Shown here piece by piece: positions 7,624-16,981 of a DNA stretch of 64,000 nucleotides. Origin of the DNA: Erythrobacter sp. (lineage in GTDB: Bacteria > Pseudomonadota > Alphaproteobacteria > Sphingomonadales > Sphingomonadaceae); NCBI GenBank assembly GCA_025698865.1, contig JAILWQ010000001.1, positions 930,001 through 994,000 of the forward strand, given 5' to 3'. The translations under genes were made by a program, and so were the position numbers. The notes under the pieces were generated by a model. It saw only the letters and a list, made by a program, of their open reading frames with translations, was not told where the DNA came from and did no database searches. The stretch's first letter is position 1. Every line of letters starts with the position of its first letter.

Positions 7624-9972
7624 ATGGGGTCCTTCTCGCGTCTAACGGTCAAGCGCGGCAGTTGTGCCGGGCTTCGGCGCACTTTGATTGTCGGCAGCGC
7701 GCTCTCCCTCGCGTTGCAGAGCAACATGCTCTGCGCGCAAACCGTCGATCCGCAAGCGCAGGATCCCGAGAACGCCCCCACCGAAACCGCCACTCCCGAA
7801 GCAGCCGATCCCGCACCGCCAGCCGACATCGCGTTGCCGCAGGTGGAGCCCATCATTTCGGACGAGGAATTCGAAGAAGCGGTTCCCGCGCTCGATCCAT
7901 CCGAGGACGGGGCGCTCGACGGTCCGCTCGAATCGATCGAGGATTTCGAGCGACGGATCGCGGCCGAACAGGGCGACACCACTCCTGCGACCACGGACGG
8001 CGCGGAGGCTCCGCTTGGCGATCCCGCTCTGGCCGATGGTGACGCGGTCGAGGAAATCGGCGATGCGCCGGTTCGCGACGCGGAACTCGCCGCCCCGCTC
8101 CCGCCGCTGGAGAATTTCGAGGCGGCTCCGGTGGAATTCGCGGAGGATGCCACCGACGAGGAGGTGGTCGAGGTCGCCTATGGCGTGCAGATCGAAGGTC
8201 TCGAACCCGCCGACGAGGAAACCGATACCGACCTTGCCGGAATGTTCGACAGCCTCTCGGCGCTGGAGGATGGCGACGGCGAAGCGGCCAATGTCGCGCA
8301 GGTCGCCGCAAGGCTGACCGAGGACAGCGCGCTGCTGCAGCGCATTCTCGCCTCGGAAGGCTGGTACGAGGCGAGCGTCGCCACCCGCATCGACCGGTCC
8401 GAGGATGTCACCGGCCAGCCGCTCACCGCCGTGCTCGAGGTGGTGCCGGGCGATCGCTTCGTCTTTTCCGATATCGTCATCCAGGCCGATCCGGTCGAAC
8501 CGGCTGATCTCATCACCAGCAATCTCGCGCTGGAAGTCGGCCAGCCGATCATTGCCGAGCGGGTTCAGGGCGCGGAGACCAATGTCGCAGTGCGCCTGCC
8601 CGAAAACGGCTATCCCTTTGCCACTGTCGGCCAGCGCGACATCCTGCTGGATCAGGACACGAATGACGGTGTCTATACGCTGCCGATCGAAGTCGGTCCG
8701 CGCGCGCGCTTCGGCGGGATCGAGACCACCGGCGACCTCGCCTTCGATGCCGAGCATGTCGAAGTGCTCGCCCGGTTCGAGCGTGGCGAGCTCTACGACA
8801 GCCGCGATGTCGACGATCTGCGCCAGGCGCTCGTCGCCACCGGCCTGTTCAACACCATCTCCGTCGTGCCGCAGCAGACCGGCGAGACGGCGGGCGACGG
8901 CACCGAATACGCCACTATTCTCGTCGAACAGGATGCCGGCCCGCCCCGCACGCTCGCGGGAAGCGCGGGGTACGGCACGGGTCAAGGCTTCCGCGTCGAG
9001 GGCAGCTGGACCCATCGCAACCTCTTCCCGCCGGAAGGCGCGCTGATCGGCAATGTCGTCGCCGGTACGCAGGAACAGGGCGCGGGCGTCACCTTCCGCC
9101 GCTCCAATGCCGGGCGGCGCGACCGCACCTTCCAGCTGCGCGCCGAAGCGCTGCGCTCCGACTATGCGGCGTTCGAGGCCTTTACCGGCCAGCTTTCCGC
9201 GCTGATCAGCTACGATTCCACGCCGCTGTGGCAGAAGCCCTTCACCTATGCCTACGGCATCCGCCTGATCGGCACGAACGAGCAGGATTTCGATTTCGAC
9301 CTCGGCGAACTCAACCGGCGCACCTTCTTCATCGGTGGCCTGACCGGGCAGATCGGCGTCGATCGCACGGACAGCCTGCTCGATGCGACGCGCGGCTTCC
9401 GGGTGACCGCACTGGTCGAACCCGAGGGCTCCCTTCAGGACGGCTTCACGCCCTATGTCCGGGCAAGGCTCGACGCCTCTGCCTATTATTCGGCAACCGA
9501 TGCCATCGTGCTTGCCGGCCGCGTCCGGGTGGGCACGATCCAGGGCATCGATCGCTTCGACCTTGCCCCCTCGCGGCGTTTCTATGCGGGCGGCGGCGGA
9601 TCGGTGCGCGGCTTCGGCTTCCAGGAACTCGGCCCCAAGGTCGAGCTCGCCAATCCCGATTTCGACCCGGAAGATCCCGACGAAGAGGACGATCCCACCT
9701 ATTTCCGGCCGATCGGCGGGCTCAGCCTGAACGAGGTCGCGGCCGAGGTGCGCTATCGCTTCGGCAATTTCGGCGTCGTCGGCTTCGTCGATGCCGGCCA
9801 GGTCTACGAAGACACGACCCCCGATTTCTCCAACCTGCGCTACGGCGCGGGCATCGGCGGGCGGTACTACACCAATTTCGGCCCGCTGCGCTTCGACGTC
9901 GCCATGCCGCTCGACCGTCAGCCGGGCGAAAGCAGCTTCTCGGTCTACGTCTCGATCGGGCAGGCGTTCTGA
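7624..9972 (+). CDS. tamA: TamA-like outer-membrane assembly protein (BamA/TamA family)
   Basis: Outer-membrane beta-barrel of the translocation and assembly module, which works with TamB in outer-membrane protein insertion or lipid transport. It is 782 residues. An N-terminal signal ends near CAQTVD. An acidic, Pro/Ala/Glu-rich linker of about 160 residues follows. POTRA-like domains begin around VEVAYGVQIEGLEP and continue through GDRFVFSDIVI and ARFGGIETTGD. A C-terminal Omp85 barrel has GGGGSVRGFGFQELGP (lid-lock-type VRGF motif) and terminates in SVYVSIGQAF with the C-terminal Phe expected of BAM substrates. ATG 7624 is preferred over TTG 7615. Its TGA overlaps the tamB ATG by one base. 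The acidic linker is longer than in E. coli TamA. Confidence 0.9.
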   Translation: MGSFSRLTVKRGSCAGLRRTLIVGSALSLALQSNMLCAQTVDPQAQDPENAPTETATPEAADPAPPADIALPQVEPIISDEEFEEAVPALDPSEDGALDGPLESIEDFERRIAAEQGDTTPATTDGAEAPLGDPALADGDAVEEIGDAPVRDAELAAPLPPLENFEAAPVEFAEDATDEEVVEVAYGVQIEGLEPADEETDTDLAGMFDSLSALEDGDGEAANVAQVAARLTEDSALLQRILASEGWYEASVATRIDRSEDVTGQPLTAVLEVVPGDRFVFSDIVIQADPVEPADLITSNLALEVGQPIIAERVQGAETNVAVRLPENGYPFATVGQRDILLDQDTNDGVYTLPIEVGPRARFGGIETTGDLAFDAEHVEVLARFERGELYDSRDVDDLRQALVATGLFNTISVVPQQTGETAGDGTEYATILVEQDAGPPRTLAGSAGYGTGQGFRVEGSWTHRNLFPPEGALIGNVVAGTQEQGAGVTFRRSNAGRRDRTFQLRAEALRSDYAAFEAFTGQLSALISYDSTPLWQKPFTYAYGIRLIGTNEQDFDFDLGELNRRTFFIGGLTGQIGVDRTDSLLDATRGFRVTALVEPEGSLQDGFTPYVRARLDASAYYSATDAIVLAGRVRVGTIQGIDRFDLAPSRRFYAGGGGSVRGFGFQELGPKVELANPDFDPEDPDEEDDPTYFRPIGGLSLNEVAAEVRYRFGNFGVVGFVDAGQVYEDTTPDFSNLRYGAGIGGRYYTNFGPLRFDVAMPLDRQPGESSFSVYVSIGQAF

Positions 9973-12900
9973 TGGCCGAGGATATCGAACCCGCCCGCGA
10001 AGACGCGATCGACACCGGGACGGATACGCCGATGGAAGAGGCGCCGGCCGAGCGCCGCCATCGCGGCCGCACGATCCTCAAATGGACCGGCATCGTCTTC
10101 GCCTCGCTCGTCGCGCTGATTATCGCGGCAATCCTCCTGCTCGACACCGGTCCGGGCCGCCGCTTCGTAGTCAACCAGATCGAGGGGCTGGAATTCGAAA
10201 ACGGGATGGAGATCGGCATCGGCCGGATCGAGGGATCGCTCTATGGCGAGATGGTCCTGCACGATTTCAGCCTGTCCGACCCGACCGGCGCTTTCCTGAC
10301 CTCGCCCGAAATGCGGGTCGACTGGCGACCGTTCGCCTTCATCAATAGCCATGTCGACGTTCGCTCGCTCACTGCCGAGCGAGTGACGCTGCTGCGCCTG
10401 CCGGCCTTCAACGAGACCCCGCCGAGCAACGACCCGCTACTGCCCGATCTCGACATCGACATCGGCGAATTGCGGATCGACCGCTTCGTTGCCGAAGCCC
10501 CGGTCAGCGGCGAACAGCGCGTCGCCAGCCTTGCGGGCGAGGGGCATATCGCCAGCGGCCGCGCGCAGGTCACGCTCGACGGGCGCACGATCGCGGGACA
10601 GGGCCGCGCGGGCGGCGACCGGATCGCGCTCGAACTCGACGCCGTTCCGGAAGACAACCAGCTCGATCTCGATCTCGACCTTCAGGCGCCGGGCGACGGC
10701 GTGATCGCCGCGCTCGCCGGGCTCACCGATCCGCTGCGGGTGCAGCTGAACGGCGCGGGGACCTGGACGGAATGGAACGGCCGGCTCGACGCCAATCTCG
10801 CGGGCACGGAGTTCGCGCGTCTGCGCCTCGCCGCGCGCGACGGCACGTTCATGCTGAACGGCCCCACCCGGGTGGCGCGCCTGTTCGAAGGACCGACCGC
10901 CGCTCTCCTCGGCCCGATCCTCGAGGTCGATCTTAGCGCCGCGCTCGACGAGCGGCGTGTGGATCTCGCCGGGGGCGTCTCCAGCGATGCCTTCCGCCTG
11001 AACACCAATGGCGTCGTCGATCTCGCCGAAAGCGTGTTCGACGAATTGCGCCTGGGCTTCGTACTGCTCAAGCCTTCGGCGATCGCGCCCAATCTCTCGG
11101 GCAGCGGGCTGCGCGGACAATTGCTGCTCGACGGCGATTTCGCGACGCCGGGCGTACGCTACGAGCTGAACGCCGCGCGGCTCGTGATGAACGACATGGG
11201 CCTCCAGAACTTCACCGCCAGCGGCGCGGCGGAGGTCAATGCCGACCGCATTCTCATCCCCGTTCAGGCGCGCGCGGCGCGGATCACCGGCCTCGACACC
11301 GTGGCCGGCGGCACGCTCGCCAATGTCCGGCTCGACGGCGACATCGCGATCGAGGGAACGCGCATCCTGTCGGACAACATGCGCGTGCGTTCGGACCGGA
11401 TCGATGCGAACGTGATCCTCCTCGCCGACATGTCGACCGGGCTCTACACCGGCGCGATCGACGGGCGGATCGACAATTACCGGGTCGAAAGCGTCGGCGT
11501 CTTCAATATCGAGACCGATATCGATTTGCAGACCGAACCCTCTGGCTATGCGCTCGCGGGCCGGGTGCGGGCGCGCTCGACCAGCCTGCTCAACGAAAGC
11601 GTGCGCGATTTCCTCGGCGGCAATCTCCTCGCCTCGGCCGATGTGCGCTATGGCGGCGACGGGATCGCCCGGTTCCGCAATCTGCGCCTCACCTCGCCGC
11701 AGGTCCGCATCACGCAAGGTTCCGGCAGCTACGCGCCCGACGGGACCATCGCTTTCAACGCCGACGGGGTGACCGAGCAATACGGCGCGGTCGGCGTGCG
11801 CCTTGCCGGGACAATCGCCGATCCGCGCGCCACCATCACGGCGGAGCGACCCGGGTTCGGCATCGGTCTCGCCAATCTGCGCGCCAACATCAACGGCGCG
11901 CCCAACGGCTACCGCCTCGATGCGACCGCCGACACCGATTACGGCCCGCTGACCGCCGACGTGGTGCTTGGCACCGGGCCGCAGCTCACGCTCGACATCG
12001 CCAGTGCCAATCTCGCCGGGATCGACTTCGCCGGATCGCTGCGCCAGACGCCCGCCGGCCCCTTCGCAGGCCGGTTGACCGCCAATGGCCGCGGCCTCGG
12101 CGGCGTGGTCCGTCTGGACGCGCAGGGTCAGTATCAGGAGGCACTGGTCAATCTGCGGGCGCAGAACACCACGCTGCCCGGCCCGGCGCAGCTGTCGATC
12201 GGATCGGCTATCGTCGATGCGCGGGTGGTGCTCTATGACACACCCTATGTCGTCGCGGACGCGCAGCTCGCGCAGACCCGTTTCGGCAGCATCAACCTCA
12301 CCGCCGCGCGGGCCAAGATCGACTACCGCGACGGTCGCGGCAAGGCGCGCGTTCTCGCCGAAGGCGTCAGCGGCGTGCCCTTCCGCGTCGCCGCCAATGC
12401 CGACCTCGCGCCCGATCTCTGGCGCGCCGCATTGCAGGGCCGGGTGCGCGGCATCGATTTCCGCACCACCAGCCCCGCCCGGATCGTACCCGGCGACGGC
12501 AGCTACGAACTGCTCCCCACCCGCATCGATTTCGGCCAGGGCAATATCCGCCTCGCCGGCACCTATGGCGACGGGATCAGGCTCCAGAGCCGCCTTGAAT
12601 CGCTCGATCTCGAACTGGTGAACGCCTTCGTTCCCGGCCTCGGCCTCGACGGAACCGCCACGGGCAGTCTCGACTTCGCGCAGGCCAGCCCCGACGCCTT
12701 CCCACGTGCCGACGCGCGCCTGCTGATCGACGACTTCACGCGTACCACGGCCGTTTCGGTCAGCCAGCCGCTCGACATCAATTTCGTCGGCAAGCTGCTG
12801 GCGGACGGCGGCGAGGCGCGCGCCGTGATGCGCCGCCGGGGCAGCGTGATCGGCCGACTGGTCGCCTCGCTCAGCCCGCTGCCGCCTGGTTCGGGCAGCT

Positions 12901-14231
12901 GGACGACCCGCATGCTCGCCGCGCCGCTTTCCGGGGGCATCCGCTACAACGGCCCCGCGGATACGCTGTTCTCCTTCGCCGGTCAGCCTGATCAGCGCCT
13001 GTCCGGACCGATTGGTCTCGCGGCCGATTTCTCCGGCCGGGTGCAGGACCCGCAGATCACCGGCATCGTGCGGGCGAGCAGCCTCACTTACGAGAATCAG
13101 ACCTACGGCACCCGCCTTTCCAACATGGCGCTGCGTGGGCGTTTCTCGGGCGACCGTTTCGAGCTCGAGCAGCTGAACGCGACCGCGGGCGACGGCACGA
13201 TTGCCGCGCAGGGCTATGTCAGCCTCGCGGCGGATCGCGGCTATCCGATGAACCTCGCCGTCACGCTCGACGATGCGCGCCTTGCCCGCAGCGATGCACT
13301 CGCCGCCTCGGCCACCGGTCAATTGCGCTTGAGCAAGGAAGCCGGCCAGACCGCGCTCATCTCGGGCCAGTTGACGCTGCCCGAAACCCGCTACCAGATC
13401 GTTCGGCAGGGCGCCGCCCAGGTGCCCGAGTTGACCGGCGTACGGTTCAAGCCGCCTGTCGGCCCCCAGCGGATCACCGGCGACGAACCGGCCCAGCCAT
13501 CGCCCGGCATCTTTGACCAGCTGCGGCTCGACATCGCCCTGTCCGCGCCCGAGCAGCTCTACGTCTCCGGCATGGGTCTGGAAAGCGAGTGGAGCGCCGA
13601 TCTCAATCTTGGCGGGACCAGCACCGCCCCGCGGGTCACCGGCACGGTCGAGCTCGTGCGCGGCACGCTGGGCTTTGCCGGGCGCTCCTTCGAGCTCAAC
13701 GAGGGTCGCGTTCGCTTTACCGGCGGGACCACGATCGACCCGGTCATCACTCTCGCCGCGATCGAGGACATCGAGGACGTGACCGTCACCGTGAACGTGT
13801 CGGGCCGCGCGATGGACCCGCAGATCGCCTTCTCCAGCGTGCCGGGCCTGCCGCAGGACGAGATCCTCGCGCGCATCCTGTTCGGCAGCTCGATCGGCAA
13901 TCTCTCGACGCTGCAGGCGGTCCAGCTCGCCGCCTCGCTCAACTCGTTGCGTGGATCGGGTGGCGGTCTCAATCCGCTCGGCAAGCTGCGCTCGGCAGCG
14001 GGCGTCGACCGCCTCCGCATCCTCGGCGGCGACGAGACGCAGGGTCGCGGCACCGCGCTCGCCGTGGGCCAGTACCTGACCGACGATGTCTATGTGGAAT
14101 TCATCACCGACGCGCGCGGCTTCACCGCCACCCAGCTCGAAGTCGCGCTGACCCCGGCGCTCTCGATCCTGAGCCAGGCGGGCGGATCGGGGACCACCAA
14201 CGTCAACGTGCGCTACCGGAAGAACTACTGA
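9972..14231 (+). CDS. tamB: Translocation/assembly module protein TamB
   Basis: Very large envelope-spanning protein (1419 residues) anchored in the inner membrane and reaching TamA; related AsmA-like proteins form a hydrophobic groove for phospholipids. A Pro/Glu-rich cytoplasmic start is followed by one membrane helix (GIVFASLVALIIAAILLLDT, about residues 42-61), then long beta-helical repeats rich in D-G-N-L patterns. The conserved C-terminal DUF490/TamB domain has ILARILFGSSIGNLSTLQAVQLA and LRILGGDE, ending NVNVRYRKNY. ATG 9972 overlaps the tamA stop (TGATG), which is strong evidence for coupled translation and for the pair's identity. The antisense strand is also open for long stretches because of GC bias. 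Confidence 0.92.
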   Translation: MAEDIEPAREDAIDTGTDTPMEEAPAERRHRGRTILKWTGIVFASLVALIIAAILLLDTGPGRRFVVNQIEGLEFENGMEIGIGRIEGSLYGEMVLHDFSLSDPTGAFLTSPEMRVDWRPFAFINSHVDVRSLTAERVTLLRLPAFNETPPSNDPLLPDLDIDIGELRIDRFVAEAPVSGEQRVASLAGEGHIASGRAQVTLDGRTIAGQGRAGGDRIALELDAVPEDNQLDLDLDLQAPGDGVIAALAGLTDPLRVQLNGAGTWTEWNGRLDANLAGTEFARLRLAARDGTFMLNGPTRVARLFEGPTAALLGPILEVDLSAALDERRVDLAGGVSSDAFRLNTNGVVDLAESVFDELRLGFVLLKPSAIAPNLSGSGLRGQLLLDGDFATPGVRYELNAARLVMNDMGLQNFTASGAAEVNADRILIPVQARAARITGLDTVAGGTLANVRLDGDIAIEGTRILSDNMRVRSDRIDANVILLADMSTGLYTGAIDGRIDNYRVESVGVFNIETDIDLQTEPSGYALAGRVRARSTSLLNESVRDFLGGNLLASADVRYGGDGIARFRNLRLTSPQVRITQGSGSYAPDGTIAFNADGVTEQYGAVGVRLAGTIADPRATITAERPGFGIGLANLRANINGAPNGYRLDATADTDYGPLTADVVLGTGPQLTLDIASANLAGIDFAGSLRQTPAGPFAGRLTANGRGLGGVVRLDAQGQYQEALVNLRAQNTTLPGPAQLSIGSAIVDARVVLYDTPYVVADAQLAQTRFGSINLTAARAKIDYRDGRGKARVLAEGVSGVPFRVAANADLAPDLWRAALQGRVRGIDFRTTSPARIVPGDGSYELLPTRIDFGQGNIRLAGTYGDGIRLQSRLESLDLELVNAFVPGLGLDGTATGSLDFAQASPDAFPRADARLLIDDFTRTTAVSVSQPLDINFVGKLLADGGEARAVMRRRGSVIGRLVASLSPLPPGSGSWTTRMLAAPLSGGIRYNGPADTLFSFAGQPDQRLSGPIGLAADFSGRVQDPQITGIVRASSLTYENQTYGTRLSNMALRGRFSGDRFELEQLNATAGDGTIAAQGYVSLAADRGYPMNLAVTLDDARLARSDALAASATGQLRLSKEAGQTALISGQLTLPETRYQIVRQGAAQVPELTGVRFKPPVGPQRITGDEPAQPSPGIFDQLRLDIALSAPEQLYVSGMGLESEWSADLNLGGTSTAPRVTGTVELVRGTLGFAGRSFELNEGRVRFTGGTTIDPVITLAAIEDIEDVTVTVNVSGRAMDPQIAFSSVPGLPQDEILARILFGSSIGNLSTLQAVQLAASLNSLRGSGGGLNPLGKLRSAAGVDRLRILGGDETQGRGTALAVGQYLTDDVYVEFITDARGFTATQLEVALTPALSILSQAGGSGTTNVNVRYRKNY

Positions 14232-14431
14232 TGCGCCGGGCGGCACCGGCCCTGCTCGCCCTGCTGGCAGCGGCAACAGCGTGTCAGGAGGAGCCGAGTT
14301 TCGACGAACGCTACGACGCGGCGCAGGAGAGGATACGCGACACCGCGCAGGGCATCGACAACGATCTGGCGAAATCGAGTGCGGGCGAGGCACCGCCCAC
14401 CGAGGAAAGTCCCGCTGCTCCTGCGGATTAG
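14231..14431 (+). CDS. Small putative lipoprotein
   Basis: A 66-residue protein translated directly after tamB (TGATG overlap). The N-terminus MRRAAPALLALLAAATAC looks like a lipoprotein signal with Cys18 as the lipidated residue (lipobox ATAC, not ideal). The rest is hydrophilic and acidic, with FDERYDAAQERIRDTAQGIDNDL likely helical, then a Pro/Glu/Ala tail. I recognise no family. The tight coupling to tamB suggests an envelope role, but this is inference only. Confidence 0.65.
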   Translation: MRRAAPALLALLAAATACQEEPSFDERYDAAQERIRDTAQGIDNDLAKSSAGEAPPTEESPAAPAD

Positions 14432-14449
14432 GTTGCCGACCAGGACTTG

Positions 14450-14472
14450 CTGATCAGAAGACCGCCGATCAG
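14450..14472. terminator. Weak inverted repeat between convergent genes
   Basis: CTGATC (14450-14455) and GATCAG (14467-14472) form a 6-bp stem with an 11-base loop between the small lipoprotein and the convergent cysN. There is no clear T-run, so a terminator role is tentative. Confidence 0.25.
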
Positions 14473-16079
14473 ATGACCCAGGTCGCGGCGATCTCTTCGG
14501 GCGATCCGATCGCCTGAACCGGGGCGCCCTCCGGAAGCGGTGACCCACTCGCGATGACGATCGTCGCCCCCGTACGGGCCGCGATCCGGGCCGCCGCCAG
14601 CGCCCGGCGGGACCATTCCTCGCCCGGTCCGGAAAGATCGATGCAAAGATCGGCCCGAAGCAGCGCGTCGTCGATCACCGCGACGCGGTTGCCGCTCGCC
14701 GACAGCGCTTCGACGATCCGGGCCACATCGTCGTCGACCCGGCTCTTGCCGGTGGTGTCGAACCAGACGAGGTTTTCACGCTCGCGGGACAGGTGACGAC
14801 CGGCGCTTTCTTGCAATTCGCGGATCATCCCCGCGGCGACGGTCGCCTGGCTCTCCCGGTCGATCAGGATGAAGGCCCCGAGACGCGGCTCGGTGGCATA
14901 GGTCGCGGCGACGATCGGGCGCGCGGTGGTCAGATCCGCGGAAACGATATCGTTGAGGCCCGGCACCTGCCCTTCCGGGAAGCGCAGATCCGCGGCGTGG
15001 GTGCGGGTTGCGAGCTTGACCTGATAGTCGCGCGCGGCATCGAAGCTCCGCTCGTTCAGCCACACCAAATCGGCGGAGAAGCGCTGCACGACAGATCCGG
15101 CGGCATCGGCGGCGGCAATCACGTCGCCGCGCGAGCAATCGACCTGATCCGCCAGAACGAGCACGACCGCCTGCCCCGCATCCGCTTCGGCAAGATCGCC
15201 GTCGAATGTCACGATGCGTTCGATCGCGGTCGTCCGCCCGCCGGGCTGGATCGCCACCGCATCGCCCACCGCGATCCGGCCCGAAGCGATCGTCCCGGCA
15301 AATCCGCGAAAGTCCTCGTTCGGCCGCAAGGCGAGCTGGACCGGCATCCGGAACGGCGCATCCGCGCTCGCCGGATCGGCGCCGACCGGGATCGTTTCCA
15401 GCAATTCGAGCAGCGGCGGCCCATCATACCACGACAGGGCGGCAGAAGGCGCGGTGACGTTGGCGCCGGTCAGCGCCGCCAGCGGGATGGCCGAGAAGTG
15501 GCCGATTTCGGCGTTTTCGGCAAAGCGGGCGAAATTGCCGACCACCTCGTCGAACACCTCGCGCAGGAAACGCACCCGGTCCATCTTGTTGACCGCCAGC
15601 ACGATGTGGCGGACGCCCAGCATCTTCAGCACGCGGGCATGGCGCCGTGTCTGGTCGGTCAGGCCCTGCTGCGCGTCGACCAGCAGCACGCCCATATCCG
15701 CCTGCGAGGCGCCGGTGACCATGTTGCGCGTGTATTCCTCGTGACCCGGCGCATCGATCACGATGAACTTGCGCTGCGCAGTCGAGAAATAGCGATAGGC
15801 GACGTCGATCGTGATGCCCTGCTCGCGCTCGGCCGAGAGCCCGTCGACAAGCAGCGAGAGGTCGAGCGAGGCGCCTTGCGTGCCGAAGCGCCGGCTCTCT
15901 GCGGCCAGCGTTTCGAGCTGGTCGGCGGGCACGCTCCCGGTTTCGAACAGCAGCCGACCGATCAGCGTCGACTTCCCGTCATCGACCGAACCGCAGACGA
16001 TGAAGTGCAGCAGGTCCTTTTCCGCAGATGCGGTGTCGGGCCCGGCGGCGGCCGGCGTGCGGGCGGCGGAACCGTGCAT
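14469..16079 (-). CDS. cysN: Sulfate adenylyltransferase large subunit CysN with a degenerate APS-kinase-like C-terminal domain
   Basis: GTPase subunit of ATP sulfurylase: with CysD it makes adenosine 5'-phosphosulfate (APS) from sulfate and ATP, GTP hydrolysis driving the reaction. The GTPase motifs are intact: CGSVDDGKSTLIGRLL (P-loop, near 29-44), DAPGHEEY (G3) and NKMD (G4), then EF-Tu-like beta-barrels. It is 536 residues. Residues of about 434 to 536 resemble the APS kinase domain of CysNC fusions (ENLVWF-start, DDALLRADLCIDL, ATIVIASGSPLP). However, the ATP-binding P-loop GxSGxGKS is replaced by TTGKSRVDD and the domain is truncated, so kinase activity is not expected. ATG 16079 overlaps the cysD stop. 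It is the last gene of the operon. Confidence 0.93.
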   Translation of the reverse strand: MHGSAARTPAAAGPDTASAEKDLLHFIVCGSVDDGKSTLIGRLLFETGSVPADQLETLAAESRRFGTQGASLDLSLLVDGLSAEREQGITIDVAYRYFSTAQRKFIVIDAPGHEEYTRNMVTGASQADMGVLLVDAQQGLTDQTRRHARVLKMLGVRHIVLAVNKMDRVRFLREVFDEVVGNFARFAENAEIGHFSAIPLAALTGANVTAPSAALSWYDGPPLLELLETIPVGADPASADAPFRMPVQLALRPNEDFRGFAGTIASGRIAVGDAVAIQPGGRTTAIERIVTFDGDLAEADAGQAVVLVLADQVDCSRGDVIAAADAAGSVVQRFSADLVWLNERSFDAARDYQVKLATRTHAADLRFPEGQVPGLNDIVSADLTTARPIVAATYATEPRLGAFILIDRESQATVAAGMIRELQESAGRHLSRERENLVWFDTTGKSRVDDDVARIVEALSASGNRVAVIDDALLRADLCIDLSGPGEEWSRRALAAARIAARTGATIVIASGSPLPEGAPVQAIGSPEEIAATWVI

Positions 16080-16981
16080 CAGAAATAGCCTTCCTGTTTC
16101 TTGCGCTCCATCGAATCGAAGCTGTCGCGGTCGATCGCACGGCCCTGCCGTTCCGAAACGGTCGCCGCGAGCGTTTCGGCGACCACCTGGTCGAGCGTTT
16201 CTGCCCGGCTCTCCACCGCGCCCGTCAGCGGGTAGCAGCCGAGCGTGCGGAAGCGCACCCAGCGTTCTTCGGGCACCTCGCCCTCGCGCAGGGGAAAGCG
16301 GTCGTCGTCGACCATCAGGATCATGCCGTCGCGCTCAACCACCGGGCGCGGTGCGGCGAAATAGAGCGGGACGATGGGAATGTCCTCGGCCGCGATATAT
16401 TGCCAGATGTCACGCTCGGTCCAGTTCGAGAGCGGGAAGGCGCGGATCGTTTCACCGGGCGCGTGGCGGGCGTTGTAGAGGTTCCACAATTCCGGGCGCT
16501 GGCGGCGCGGGTCCCAGCGATGGCCGGGGCTGCGCACGCTGATCACGCGCTCCTTGGCGCGGCTCTTGTCCTCGTCGCGGCGGGCACCGGCGAAGGCGGC
16601 GTCAAACTCGTATTTGTCGAGCGCCTGCTTTAGGCCCTGCGTCTTCCACATGTCGGTGTGGAGCGGGCCGTGATCGAAGGGATTGATCCCCCGCGCGGCG
16701 GCTTCCTCGTTGCGATGGACGAGCAGTTCGACGCCGTATTCGTCCGCAATCCGGTCGCGGAAATCGTACATCGCGCGAAACTTCCAGGTCGTATCGACAT
16801 GGAGTAGCGGGAACGGGATCGGTGCGGGAAAGAAAGCCTTGCGCGCGAGATGCAGCAGCACGGCCGAATCCTTGCCGACCGAATAGAGCATCACCGGCTT
16901 CTCGGTCTCGGCCACGACCTCGCGGAAGATATGAATGCTCTCCGCCTCGAGCATTTCGAGGTGGCTCGTCTGTATCGTCAT
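16079..16981 (-). CDS. cysD: Sulfate adenylyltransferase subunit 2 (CysD)
   Basis: Catalytic subunit of ATP sulfurylase, forming APS and pyrophosphate from ATP and sulfate together with CysN. It is 300 residues, normal length. The PP-loop (ATP pyrophosphatase fold) is visible as [19 protein letters not shown] (about 33-51), followed by [23 protein letters not shown] and TERDIWQYI, all typical for CysD. The start ATG overlaps the preceding cysG-like stop by 4 bases (ATGA) and its own stop overlaps the cysN start, indicating coupled translation of an equimolar pair. Confidence 0.97.
   Translation of the reverse strand: MTIQTSHLEMLEAESIHIFREVVAETEKPVMLYSVGKDSAVLLHLARKAFFPAPIPFPLLHVDTTWKFRAMYDFRDRIADEYGVELLVHRNEEAAARGINPFDHGPLHTDMWKTQGLKQALDKYEFDAAFAGARRDEDKSRAKERVISVRSPGHRWDPRRQRPELWNLYNARHAPGETIRAFPLSNWTERDIWQYIAAEDIPIVPLYFAAPRPVVERDGMILMVDDDRFPLREGEVPEERWVRFRTLGCYPLTGAVESRAETLDQVVAETLAATVSERQGRAIDRDSFDSMERKKQEGYF

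Noticed and set aside
10437-14393. Long open frame (1318 codons) on the minus strand opposite tamB
   Set aside because: High GC keeps the antisense frame open. The plus strand carries clear TamB domains and is coupled to tamA, whereas the antisense translation is Arg/Gly/Glu-rich with no recognisable domain.
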